Both the position numbers and the translations under genes were made by a program. The notes beneath the pieces were generated by a model. The model did no database searches. It worked only from the letters and a program-made list of their open reading frames with translations, and was not told the DNA's origin. Of a DNA stretch of 64,000 nt, positions 14,884 through 23,773 are shown in pieces (position 1 is the stretch's first letter; each line of letters begins with the position of its first letter). This DNA comes from Moritella sp. F3 (lineage in GTDB: Bacteria; Pseudomonadota; Gammaproteobacteria; Enterobacterales; Moritellaceae): the NCBI RefSeq assembly GCF_015082335.1, contig NZ_BLRL01000001.1:310001-374000 (forward strand), read 5' to 3'.

Positions 14884-15077
14884 AAATTTTCCATTTTAAT
14901 TAATACGTCATGCGAGTAACGAGTTGAATAGGCACATACTTCGACATTACTTGTACTTGTTTAACGAATACGAGGTTAATAGTACTGTGTTAATTGAAGT
15001 AATAACACTAATTCCACTCGAATAACCAAACAAAGCGACTCGCTTTAAACAGGTATAATTTACATTATATATAATTG

Positions 15078-16673
15078 CTATTTTTCTTTGTTATCATTAT
15101 CCGCCAATAATAAGTTACAGCCTTTACTATCGTATTCTTCGTTGTACATACCAAACTGCGAACATTCCGAAGACAGCGCATTGATCGTAGACGTTGTCGT
15201 TATGGGCGTTGCGCTAGCTAAATCAGCCACATCCGTCATCGCTGCAGATGCTGTCGCTGTTTTAGCGGTTGTAAATACTACCGAGTGATTTGTTTCATTC
15301 CTCTCAGTCACTTTAACCAATTTATCGGCAAGTATTGCATCCTGGTCTGTTTTACATTCAGTTTGTTTAATCAGTTTAAAAGCTAAGTAGATAGACGCTA
15401 TACCAAAGAATACCGACCCTAAAGCCTGACCAATCAGAATACCTTTAACACCCCCAATTTCAGCACCTACAAGCACAAACGGGATAGTACCCAACGTCGC
15501 TTTGCCCATATTGAACCAGGTTGAGTACTTTGGTTTGCCAAGGTTGTTAAAGCTGGCGTTCGCAATGAACATCATGCCATTGAAGATAAAGGTAAGTGCT
15601 AATAAACGGCAGAACAGTGTCACAACTTCAACCGCATCCCCTGTCAGGTTAAAGCCACTGATTAAGTAATCTTCAATTAAGAATAAGATGAAAGAGACAA
15701 CGACCACATAGCCGGTACAAAACCATAATGCGTCTTTAAGGCTTTTACGCACCCGAGGAATTAATTTTGCACCATAATTCTGCCCCAAAATAGGCCCAAT
15801 GGCACCAGACAAAGCAAAGATCATCCCAAATGCCACCGGTAAAACACGATTAATCGTGGCGTAACCGGCCATGTAACTGTCGCCGAATTCAGCAATGCTA
15901 CGGGTCACAAAGGCGTTACCAATCGGCGTTGCAATATTGGTTAGCATGGCAGGTAGTGCAATCGCCATAATAAACGGCAGTTGGGCTTTAAAGCTATCGC
16001 TATACCAGTCGCCAAGTAGTTTATGCTTGGAATAAACCCCATAAAATGACAGCGCAAATACCGCGCATCGAGAGAGTACACTCGCAATCGCTGCGCCTTC
16101 GATACCCATGCCTAATGCGAAAATGAAAATCGGATCTAATACCGCGTTGACGATACCGCCACCTATGGTTGATAACATAGACAGCTTGCCATCACCTACT
16201 GCACGCAAACTTGCGCCAAGCGCCATTGCCAAGGACATCAGTGGCATCGAAGGTACCAGAATTTGTAAGTACACTGTGCCTAAACGTAAGGTTTCACCTT
16301 TGGCGCCCAACAAAGCAAGCAGGTATTCAATATTAAACCAGGTTAACAACATGATGATCAGGGATACAAAAATGGTCACAACGCTGATGTTGATCACATA
16401 CGAGCGTGCACTATCTCGCTTCCCCTGCCCTAAGGCTTTAGACACCAGCGCGCCCATCGCTATAGATAAACCAATAGAAATAGAAGTGGTAAAAAAGGCC
16501 ACCGTCCCCGCATAACCAACAGCCGCAGCTAAGTGTTGCTCGCCAAGTAAACTGAGATAAAACAGATCCAATAAATCGACTAAAAAGAGGCAGGTTAAGC
16601 CGATAGCGCCCGTCGAGCTCATATAAATAATATGAGACAAAGTAGAACCTTGGGTGAACTTAGCAGTGGTCAT
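15078..16673 (-). CDS. MATE-family multidrug efflux transporter with a long C-terminal tail
   Basis: A 531-residue inner-membrane protein with about twelve membrane segments and the MATE features: GLTCLFLVDLLDLFYLSLLG at the start, GLSIAMGALVSKALGQG in the first half and ATPIGNAFVTRSIAEFG in the second. MATE pumps export drugs or cations using Na+ or H+. The usual length is 440-470 residues. Here ~75 extra soluble residues follow the last helix: a charged part, then a low-complexity Thr/Ala/Ser part, then a Cys-containing end. The wHTH gene lies upstream on the same strand, 81 bases away. Confidence 0.85.
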   Translation of the reverse strand: MTTAKFTQGSTLSHIIYMSSTGAIGLTCLFLVDLLDLFYLSLLGEQHLAAAVGYAGTVAFFTTSISIGLSIAMGALVSKALGQGKRDSARSYVINISVVTIFVSLIIMLLTWFNIEYLLALLGAKGETLRLGTVYLQILVPSMPLMSLAMALGASLRAVGDGKLSMLSTIGGGIVNAVLDPIFIFALGMGIEGAAIASVLSRCAVFALSFYGVYSKHKLLGDWYSDSFKAQLPFIMAIALPAMLTNIATPIGNAFVTRSIAEFGDSYMAGYATINRVLPVAFGMIFALSGAIGPILGQNYGAKLIPRVRKSLKDALWFCTGYVVVVSFILFLIEDYLISGFNLTGDAVEVVTLFCRLLALTFIFNGMMFIANASFNNLGKPKYSTWFNMGKATLGTIPFVLVGAEIGGVKGILIGQALGSVFFGIASIYLAFKLIKQTECKTDQDAILADKLVKVTERNETNHSVVFTTAKTATASAAMTDVADLASATPITTTSTINALSSECSQFGMYNEEYDSKGCNLLLADNDNKEK

Positions 16674-16703
16674 AAGGGGTCTGAATATTTAATAATGAAT
16701 AGA

Positions 16704-16718
16704 GTTACTATTAGTAAC
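16704..16718 (-). promoter_or_regulatory. Palindrome upstream of the MATE gene
   Basis: GTTACT and AGTAAC flank three bases (ATT), making a perfect 6-3-6 inverted repeat 31-45 bases before the MATE start codon. Its position fits an operator, but the regulator is unknown. Confidence 0.4.
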
Positions 16719-16754
16719 ATTGTGGTTTAAGTATGGCAACACAGAAAGTAAAAG

Positions 16755-17993
16755 TTAATATAATGGGTTTTCTTCAAACAACCACATCTTATTAGAAGAG
16801 GTGGATACCCACAACGATTGATTCCCCCATTCTTCAACTTTCCAAATGACACGTCGTTCTGTCGTTTTTTTTCTACATTTATCTTTCATAATTTGATTAA
16901 AAGGGATGATGTCTATCGTTCTATTTTGCATCACTAACGCTGTGGTACCGACGTTGTGATCAAAACTAAACGTAAAATCACCGCTACGGCTAACAAAGGT
17001 ATTTTTTGTATCTGATTCCTTTGAATATAATACAGAGCCTTTATACTTCCCTGCGTATTTTTGGTCTTTAGCCTTGAAGTTTTTAAATCCGCTTTCGACC
17101 TGATTGTTAAAATCAAAAATGAAGCGCACTTTATCCGTTACGGTGAGCTGTTCATCAACAAACATATAGTTAGTCGAGCTCATCATTACCCCTGTAAATA
17201 GCGGTAGTTCACTTTTAATGCCTTGTTGCAATGAGAACCATTCATTCACTTGATGAGCTGCGATGTTCTCTTCATTGGCAGCTAATTCTAATACTTTGCT
17301 GACAGTACTGTCACACACAATGGCATTATCACTTAATGGGCAAGCTAGAATATACGTTTTATCATTGGTCATAAAAGAAAATACCTTACTTTTAGTTGGT
17401 ATTTTATCCGAGAACATTTCAATCAGCACTTTTCTATCTTGGTTTATATCCTCATTAGAGATAAATGTAAGGTAGTTACCATTATGTATATAGCTTGTTT
17501 TAGGAGACAAGAAACCCAATTCTTCATTATACCGTTCACTGTGTATAAGCTGGTCATAGATGATGTAGGGTAAGAGTAAACAAATGAAAAATGGCAATAT
17601 ATTGCTCGCTTTTATCTTACCTATTTTAAACTTGTAGCCTTTTAACTTAGAGAAAGGGGGCGGTCGTAAAGATAATGCATCGTCCGATAATAGCACCGCA
17701 TTTTTAACGCTATAACCCTGATTAAATACAGTCGCAATGACATCATCAGCACCACATAACGTTAATTTTTTTCTTAGCGAGTAGATAGCTTGCGTTAAGG
17801 ATTGATCGGTTACCTCCAATCCAGGCCAGCCTATAACTTTCAGCGCATCTTTAGAAACAACAGCGCCATTTTTACGACATAGTAAGTCTATAATTTCTTT
17901 TTCTGATGAACTTAATTTCTGTGTACTTTCTGGACTTTTAAGATCCGCTTTCATTTTACAAAAAATGACATCATTTGAAATTTGGTATGTCAT
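16755..17993 (-). CDS. ToxR/CadC-like membrane-anchored winged-helix regulator
   Basis: A 412-residue one-component regulator. Residues ~25-97 are an OmpR-type winged helix (LSSSEKEIIDLLCRKNGAVV, then DQSLTQAIYSLRKKL and FNQGYSV). A linker leads to one membrane segment at ~131-149 (ILPFFICLLLPYIIY), and ~260 residues then lie in the periplasm. This is the layout of ToxR, TcpP and CadC, which sense periplasmic signals and bind DNA while anchored in the membrane. The periplasmic part is not recognisable. It is divergent from the toxin-like genes at 18514, with a 520-base AT-rich gap, and is their likely regulator; this link is inferred from position. Confidence 0.82.
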   Translation of the reverse strand: MTYQISNDVIFCKMKADLKSPESTQKLSSSEKEIIDLLCRKNGAVVSKDALKVIGWPGLEVTDQSLTQAIYSLRKKLTLCGADDVIATVFNQGYSVKNAVLLSDDALSLRPPPFSKLKGYKFKIGKIKASNILPFFICLLLPYIIYDQLIHSERYNEELGFLSPKTSYIHNGNYLTFISNEDINQDRKVLIEMFSDKIPTKSKVFSFMTNDKTYILACPLSDNAIVCDSTVSKVLELAANEENIAAHQVNEWFSLQQGIKSELPLFTGVMMSSTNYMFVDEQLTVTDKVRFIFDFNNQVESGFKNFKAKDQKYAGKYKGSVLYSKESDTKNTFVSRSGDFTFSFDHNVGTTALVMQNRTIDIIPFNQIMKDKCRKKTTERRVIWKVEEWGNQSLWVSTSSNKMWLFEENPLY

Positions 17994-18513
17994 GAAAGCA
18001 ACCTTCTATTAGAATAGTGAATTAATTACATAGGAATTAACACCATAAGAATTAATATCTTAGATACTATTTAGAATATATAACCTGAAAAGAAAAATAT
18101 AGCTATAGATTTTTTCACTAGGTATTTTATAAAAGAGTAATGTTCTAATCTAGATCGTCAGCATTTAAACTATGCCTCATAGGAGATATTTTTGGATTTA
18201 CAATGTTAAAAACAATTTTATATTTCTTTTCTTAAATTCCCCCTGTTTATGTATTCGAGCTGTGTTTAACGGTCCTCGTTAGCAATAATAATTGTGTTTT
18301 ATACATATTTGAAATAAAAATAAAACACTTATAAATCAATGTTTTTATATTCATAAATAATATTGAATATAATAAAAACTTTTTGATACATATCAAATTT
18401 CGACCTGTGTTCCAAAAACAATCATACCGCTCTGGCATATTTCTATCGCGGAAAAGGCTTAATATTTCTTAAACCTTAAAAATAAAATGATATTTATCTA
18501 AGGGAACAGACAA
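17994..18513. promoter_or_regulatory. AT-rich divergent promoter region of the toxin-like unit
   Basis: 520 bases between a ToxR-like regulator gene and two secreted toxin-like genes. It is strongly AT-rich with many A and T runs, a kind of DNA that H-NS silences and ToxR-like proteins relieve in Vibrio. A GGGAACAGACAA stretch that could serve as ribosome site precedes the start at 18514. I see no clear palindrome or -10/-35 pair that can be named with confidence. A short minus-strand frame within it (18247-18438) looks like chance. Confidence 0.5.
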
Positions 18514-19734
18514 ATGAAAACAAACACAACTCATAAACGACTACGTGGCTTCAAAATGAGCTTACTTGCTTTATCTATTGTTGGCTCAACATTATTGCAT
18601 GCACAAACCGTCACTGAAATTCCTCCTCTGGATTATGATACGCTCCAAGGTGATTTTGAAGGTGACTCATTATTCCTTGATACTGGCTCAGATACATCCT
18701 TACTTTCAACTGCAGAGTGGTATCAAATTCAAGCCTATGCAACAGCGGCTGTCGCATTGCCAAAAACAGAAGCATCTTTACGTACACTCACAAAATTTCC
18801 GGCTAATGATGAATTTACGTTTCAATATCAAAATTTGCTCACTGAATTCACCAACATTAATCAGTCAGGTCATGATTGGAACTCAAACATTTACCCAAGT
18901 ATTGTTGATTTAGCGCTACAGCTTGCAAACTACGGCGAGATACACCCACAACTTATCCTGCCCTTGATGAATCAACTTACCCAGCTACAACAAAATGCCC
19001 TCGCGTTTAACCTTTCCGCTGCCGCGACCAATCGCGATGCAGCACTCTCATTTTTAAATGTATTAAAGAACTTTACACATCAACAGCAACAGGCGACAAC
19101 AAAAGCCGTTGAGGATTTAAAACAATTTTCCGCAGAGGTTGAAGCACAGAAAGCACAACTTGATGTTATTGAAGGTGACTTTTCTACATTACTCAACAGT
19201 GATGCGATTAGTACGTTAAGAAATAACATCAGCCTACTAAACACTGAAATAGCAGGTTACAGGAGCGATCTAAGTGAAGCGAAACGTAATATTGGCCTCT
19301 GCGCAATAGGTGGTCCGCTTGTTTTAACTATTTGTGGCAGTATTGAAGGCGCTAGAAAAGTCAGGTTAGATAATTTGATTGAAGATGTAAATAATCAAAT
19401 AAATGCGGCAAATGCAAGTTTAGAACATGCGGTTAACCTTGGCGCTTCTTATGAAATCGCGCACTCAAATATCAATGAAATGCTGACGCATATTGAAAAT
19501 GCATTACCTCATCTTAAAAAGGTACAACTGCATTGGCAAGGTCTAGAAAGTGATTTCGACGCGCTTACCACATCACTCAATTCTTTAGACAGTGAAGATG
19601 CCTTACGCAATGCCAACTTACTGGTCGCTGGTATTGTAAGTAGCCCACTTGCAGGAGCCGTAGGACCTAAATGGCTCGAAATAAGCAACAAAGCAAGACA
19701 ATTTGCGCAGAACGCTTATGTGATCATGGAATAG
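18514..19734 (+). CDS. Secreted alpha-helical pore-forming-toxin-like protein (HBL/Mak type)
   Basis: A 406-residue protein with a signal peptide (~1-30, ending TLLHA). The mature part is almost all helix: ~66-160, then ~175-258 (rich in Gln/Glu/Lys, coiled coil), a hydrophobic Gly/Cys-bearing segment at 260-277 (GLCAIGGPLVLTICGS), and a returning helix at ~283-345. Two long helices around a short hydrophobic head are the layout of ClyA-superfamily toxins, including Bacillus HBL/NHE and Vibrio MakA. The second half SDFDALTTSLNSL fits the closing helix. I propose a pore-forming toxin subunit; the family is judged by layout and short motifs, not by search. It has 128 bases to the next, co-directional gene. 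Confidence 0.65.
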   Translation: MKTNTTHKRLRGFKMSLLALSIVGSTLLHAQTVTEIPPLDYDTLQGDFEGDSLFLDTGSDTSLLSTAEWYQIQAYATAAVALPKTEASLRTLTKFPANDEFTFQYQNLLTEFTNINQSGHDWNSNIYPSIVDLALQLANYGEIHPQLILPLMNQLTQLQQNALAFNLSAAATNRDAALSFLNVLKNFTHQQQQATTKAVEDLKQFSAEVEAQKAQLDVIEGDFSTLLNSDAISTLRNNISLLNTEIAGYRSDLSEAKRNIGLCAIGGPLVLTICGSIEGARKVRLDNLIEDVNNQINAANASLEHAVNLGASYEIAHSNINEMLTHIENALPHLKKVQLHWQGLESDFDALTTSLNSLDSEDALRNANLLVAGIVSSPLAGAVGPKWLEISNKARQFAQNAYVIME

Positions 19735-19862
19735 AAATATTTATTAACACGCTTTGTCTGGTCCTATTTATCTAACGCTATATAAGGTTAGACAAAGCGC
19801 GGTTACAACCGATAGCAACTCAATCAATATTATTCATACTTCTATGATGATAAGGACATAAG

Positions 19863-22232
19863 ATGAAGGTTTTAAACCATTTTATTATTACGCTCAGTTT
19901 ATTATTTAGCCTCAGCGCCAGCGCCACGGACTGGCTTAATTATTATAAGCTAGCACCACCTAAAAATTTACCTGATAGCGTGACTGAAAAAAAAATTAGC
20001 AATGATGGGCAGACTTATTTAGCCTCTGGGATGTTATTAGATTTGAGTACAGTTTTAAATGATTATTCGTTAACCAGTGGGACTAATAAACCCAATGTGA
20101 TCGTGATTGTTGCAGATACACTGGTTGTTACTGAAAGTGTTATCACAAACTTAACGAATCAGCGCTTATTTATATTTGCGAGGAATATTACCGGCGATAG
20201 CGCCGTCACATTGAATATAGATGCAAGAACATCAAACTCAGTGAGTTTGGGTATATTTGCAAAAAACATTAATGATAATATAAACGTGATAACCCTACTC
20301 CCGTCTGGTTATGAATTTGATATTGTCGTACCCGCAACAGATGGTTTTGGTGAAATTTATACCATATCAGAAACGTTATATAATAAGACCGTCATAAAAA
20401 GTGAAATCGACGGTTTGATCGCCATAGACAGTACCCCGTACTTAGCGGTTTTTAATCATTCTTTTGATATGGCAGCTGCTATTTTTGATAACGATCCAGA
20501 ACTGAGTATTATGATGCTTGACTGGGTTGAAAGTGTATTAAGGTTCATGCCGGCCGCAATTGCTGAGAACGTAGAATTAAAGTCACTCTATTTACAAGCC
20601 TCGAACTTAAAGCAATTCATCCAACTATCTAACAACAATCCCAATTATGTACCGGGCTTAAACCATGATATGTATGAATATACCTATGCCAGTTATTTAG
20701 ATGCGATGGGCGCCTATGAAGATAAGTATCAGAACTATATTGATCGCAGTATCGTGCTTGCAGATCGTAAGCAGCTTGCCGTTCTTATGCTTGAAGATTT
20801 ACAAAGCGCCAGTAATGCTGAATTTGCGATTATTGAAAGGTCCGTTAACCAAGTCAATCAATTAAGAGAATCCCTTATTAAGCAAACGGCTAATTATCAA
20901 GGCCAGGATACCAATATACTTAAAGCTCAAATTGCGTTTAGGCAAGGTTTAGAGACTTTTGAAGACCGTGCAACCATACAAACCGTGTTTGATGTAGTCA
21001 GTGCAATAGCCAATGCCGGTACCGCGATTGCAGGTTCTGCTGGCGGCGATCCGAGTGGTTTAATTAAATTTGTAGCAACTCTGCCAGACTTAGGCACAAA
21101 AATAATCCTGTTAAAGAAACAATTAGATTATATTGCGAAAAAACAGCGTGAGATTCAAGAATCACTAGCAGCTGTCAACTCTTTCTCTAACGATGTTAAA
21201 TATCAAGTTGTGGTCGATGATATCGCAAAATTCTATAATTCGATCCAGCATACAGTACCAACGCTGGAAGCATCTAACCTAGTGTGGGATGAATTCCTCA
21301 TTGATGCTCGCGCTAACTTTGCACCAGTGATTAGCGCTGGCGTTCCGGGGGCTACGCCATATCTTGCAGAGCTAGAAAGGCTTGCAGCGCAAGCAAAAGC
21401 GATTTCAGCAACAGAGATTAATTTAGCTCAAGAGTTATCGAGACAGATTGATTTAAGAATTGCGAGCCAAGTTAATGCGGCGAATATCAACCGGGTATCA
21501 GCGCTTATTGCGTCAATTGATGACGATGCCAGTGCTGCCAACGCGTTAGAAGACGCATTTTTCAGAACCTTAAGCAACCTTAAACGCCCTATGTTTATCG
21601 CCCTTGCCAATTATCAATCTGCGTTTGCTTACTGGTCTTTAGAAGAGAGTGTTGTCACTGCTTCTTTAAACAAGTCATTTGCTGCCTATACACGAGATCT
21701 TGCTTTTATGCGTGAGCAGGAAGCGGCTAGTCTGGATCGATTTTACCCTCGTCCACAAGACTTTTCGTCAATTACACATAACATAAATGACCTCGATAAA
21801 TTAGCTGAATTTAAAAATACTGGTATTTTACACTTTACCCTACCCTTGAATAGCACCATATTTGCAGATTTTGATAGAGTCAGGTTAGATGAAGTCAGTG
21901 TATTGATAGAGGGAACTGAACTACCGACAGGTTTGTATAATATTGACCTACTATCGAGTGGTACTTATCAAGATAGAAGATATCAAGATCACTACACTTT
22001 TACAGCCATGCCATTGTTTAGAAGAATCATTTACAATCTAGTCAATAGCCAAACACAAGAGGTGGATGTGCTAACAAGTGGTGCGATAGCATCTGATTAT
22101 GCGCTAAACTATTTTATGCCAACGCCTTTTACAACTTGGACCATAAAATTAAATAATTGGGAAGATATCGATCTCAGTACCATTGATAACATTAAAGTGA
22201 GCTTTTCTGGCAATGGGATTCCAAACTTTTAG
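19863..22232 (+). CDS. Large secreted partner of the toxin-like protein, function unknown
   Basis: A 789-residue protein with a signal peptide (LSLLFSLSASA, cleavage near 21). Three parts can be seen. Residues ~60-180 are beta-rich and repetitive (NVIVIVADTLVVTES, then LFIFARNITGDSAVTL), like a binding domain. Residues ~200-670 are helical, with coiled coils and an Ala/Gly-rich segment (ANAGTAIAGSAGGDPSG, ~385-401) in the position of a membrane-active head. Residues ~675-789 are again beta-rich (FTLPLNSTIFADFDRVRLDE), faintly like TcB-binding ends of Tc toxin A subunits. It shares direction and probably transcript with the gene before it. A second toxin component is inferred from layout and context; no family is assigned. 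Confidence 0.5.
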   Translation: MKVLNHFIITLSLLFSLSASATDWLNYYKLAPPKNLPDSVTEKKISNDGQTYLASGMLLDLSTVLNDYSLTSGTNKPNVIVIVADTLVVTESVITNLTNQRLFIFARNITGDSAVTLNIDARTSNSVSLGIFAKNINDNINVITLLPSGYEFDIVVPATDGFGEIYTISETLYNKTVIKSEIDGLIAIDSTPYLAVFNHSFDMAAAIFDNDPELSIMMLDWVESVLRFMPAAIAENVELKSLYLQASNLKQFIQLSNNNPNYVPGLNHDMYEYTYASYLDAMGAYEDKYQNYIDRSIVLADRKQLAVLMLEDLQSASNAEFAIIERSVNQVNQLRESLIKQTANYQGQDTNILKAQIAFRQGLETFEDRATIQTVFDVVSAIANAGTAIAGSAGGDPSGLIKFVATLPDLGTKIILLKKQLDYIAKKQREIQESLAAVNSFSNDVKYQVVVDDIAKFYNSIQHTVPTLEASNLVWDEFLIDARANFAPVISAGVPGATPYLAELERLAAQAKAISATEINLAQELSRQIDLRIASQVNAANINRVSALIASIDDDASAANALEDAFFRTLSNLKRPMFIALANYQSAFAYWSLEESVVTASLNKSFAAYTRDLAFMREQEAASLDRFYPRPQDFSSITHNINDLDKLAEFKNTGILHFTLPLNSTIFADFDRVRLDEVSVLIEGTELPTGLYNIDLLSSGTYQDRRYQDHYTFTAMPLFRRIIYNLVNSQTQEVDVLTSGAIASDYALNYFMPTPFTTWTIKLNNWEDIDLSTIDNIKVSFSGNGIPNF

Positions 22233-22260
22233 CTTAGTCTTGGTATTATCCTAGAAAGCA

Positions 22261-22296
22261 AAAAGCCGGTACTTAAATGAATAAGTACCGGCTTTT
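22261..22296. terminator. Strong bidirectional terminator
   Basis: AAAAGCCGGTACTTA and TAAGTACCGGCTTTT form a perfect 15-base stem with a six-base loop. It ends the toxin-like operon on the plus strand and the tRNA-Ser gene on the minus strand. Confidence 0.9.
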
Positions 22297-22305
22297 CTAT
22301 ATAGA

Positions 22306-22396
22306 TGGCGGAGGAGGAGAGATTTGAACTCTCGAGGAGCTATTAACCCCTGCTGGTTTTCAAGACCAGTGCATTCGGCCACTCTGCCACCCCTCC
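22306..22396 (-). tRNA. serT: tRNA-Ser (anticodon UGA)
   Basis: On the minus strand the gene starts GGAGGGGTGGCAGAGTGG and ends CTCCTCCGCCA, giving a seven-pair acceptor stem (with one G-U), discriminator G and an encoded CCA. The anticodon arm reads GGTCTTGAAAACC with anticodon TGA. A long variable arm (AGCAGGGGTTAATAGCTCC) is present, as in all serine tRNAs, and TTCAAATC makes the T loop. Its 3' end faces the toxin-like operon, so this may be an island insertion site. The symbol serT follows the E. coli name for the UGA isoacceptor. Confidence 0.95.
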
Positions 22397-22658
22397 GCAG
22401 CAATGAGGTAGATAGTATATAAGCTTGGCTATCTTGTAAATATCAAAAATGTAATTAACCCAAACTGTTCATTACATGGTGCAATAAAACCTAATCATGT
22501 CGCAAATCAACCCAAAATGCCGAGAAATCATGCACGCGCCATTTCAACTGAGTAATTGCCATCGTTAAGTATATTTACTGACTATTTGCACTGTTATCCG
22601 TATAATGCCCGGAGTACTGTTATTTCAACATTATTATTTTAAATACAAAGAGAATCTC

Positions 22659-23018
22659 ATGACAGAAACAAATCCAATAATAACTAAATTCTTTGCTGAC
22701 GTTAAACCTAACCAACAAGTTTGGGGCTTACAAGACAAAACAGGTGAAGATTGGGTTGTATGTGATTCAGTTAACTTCGAAAACACAGATGCTATGCCAC
22801 TTTGGTCTTCAGAAGAACTTGCAAAAGTACATTGCTGTGAAGAATGGAAAGACTTCAAACCAACCGCTATCTCTGTATCTGACTTACTTGAATTTTGGAT
22901 TGAAGATCTAAACGAAGATAACGTTATCGTTGGTCTAAACTGGGAATCAGAAGGCGAATGTGCTGAACTTGAACTAAATGATTTCACTCAATCAGTTGTA
23001 GAAATCGAAAAGCTTTAA
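22659..23018 (+). CDS. DUF2750 family protein
   Basis: A 119-residue acidic protein. The segments QQVWGLQDKTGEDWVVCDS, ALPLWSSEE-like MPLWSSEELAKVHCCEEW, then ISVSDLLEFWIEDLNEDN fit the DUF2750 family, small cytosolic proteins of unknown function common in proteobacteria. The start at 22659 is preferred to one 18 codons upstream because AAAGAGAA precedes it and the longer N-terminus is unlike the family. It is a single gene after the tRNA promoter region; a hairpin follows at 23047-23074. Confidence 0.7.
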   Translation: MTETNPIITKFFADVKPNQQVWGLQDKTGEDWVVCDSVNFENTDAMPLWSSEELAKVHCCEEWKDFKPTAISVSDLLEFWIEDLNEDNVIVGLNWESEGECAELELNDFTQSVVEIEKL

Positions 23019-23046
23019 TTCAGCCGTTCGATTAACACAATAAATG

Positions 23047-23074
23047 AAGTGCTTAGCTTATCTGTTAAGCACTT
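23047..23074 (+). terminator. Terminator of the DUF2750 gene
   Basis: AAGTGCTTA and TAAGCACTT make a perfect nine-base stem with a ten-base loop, 28 bases after the stop, followed by ATTCCTCTCT. The rest of the gap to 23357 holds nothing I can identify. Confidence 0.6.
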
Positions 23075-23357
23075 ATTCCTCTCTAATCGTTTTCCTCGAC
23101 CTGCGCGCCCCATCCTACCCAACTCAGTCAAGCCGCTCATGCTATAAAACACCCATACAATACTTTATACCGTCATATATAATTCGTTTTTCAGTATCAT
23201 TTAATACCATAATACAGTCGTTTATATAACCTGCACGAATTAGCTATTCCATGATTGAAAGTTCGATCTGTTGTACTTACTATGTAGCCAAGAATCGTTA
23301 TCCAATTAAAGATAACATCTACCAATATCGCGATTATCAACAAAAAGTGAGTATCTA

Positions 23358-23756
23358 ATGAAAGTTTCAGGGTTTATTTTATCAGCTGTTGTACTTGCTA
23401 GTTCAGCATCATACAGTGTTGATGTAGCCGCTGCCCGTATGACCGATAACGGGATCTGTAAAGCTGCGTTAGCGTTAACGCTAAACAAATCGCCAAAAGC
23501 AATCAACGCTGTTGGCTTACAGGGTCCTAAAGTTTTATTATCACTTAAAAACAAGAACAAAGATAAGTGGGAATACAGCTGCCGAGTAAACAAAAAAACA
23601 GTTGATCTTGATGCGAGAAAAAGACGTCAAGATGCGTTCGTTGATGGCGTGATCACATACGATGTATTACGTGGCAAGCAGAAAGTAGCAGTCACACGCG
23701 ACAAGAAAGCGACAGGTATTACCCGCAAGACTTATCGCTTTGAAGAATTAAGATAG
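23358..23756 (+). CDS. Small exported protein of unknown function
   Basis: A 132-residue protein with a signal peptide (SGFILSAVVLASSASYSVDVAAA). The mature part is basic, with two Cys (GICKAALAL and EYSCRVNKK) that could form one disulfide, and a pattern of short strands ending KTYRFEEL. It resembles small periplasmic proteins found in marine gammaproteobacteria, but I do not recognise a family. It is convergent with the membrane gene at 23774, with 17 bases between. Confidence 0.6.
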   Translation: MKVSGFILSAVVLASSASYSVDVAAARMTDNGICKAALALTLNKSPKAINAVGLQGPKVLLSLKNKNKDKWEYSCRVNKKTVDLDARKRRQDAFVDGVITYDVLRGKQKVAVTRDKKATGITRKTYRFEELR

Positions 23757-23773
23757 GCCTATTTGCTATTAGG

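Noticed and set aside
18247..18438. Small minus-strand gene in the toxin-unit promoter region
   Set aside because: Codes for a Cys/Ile/Phe-rich product typical of AT-rich spacer, with no ribosome site.
20000..22232. Assigning the 789-residue protein to Tc toxin A
   Set aside because: Only a vague likeness of the last ~110 residues; the typical repeats, receptor-binding domains and size of TcA are missing.
22306..22396. Direct repeat of the tRNA-Ser end marking an island
   Set aside because: I looked for the 3' end sequence near the left side of the toxin unit and did not find a copy by eye.
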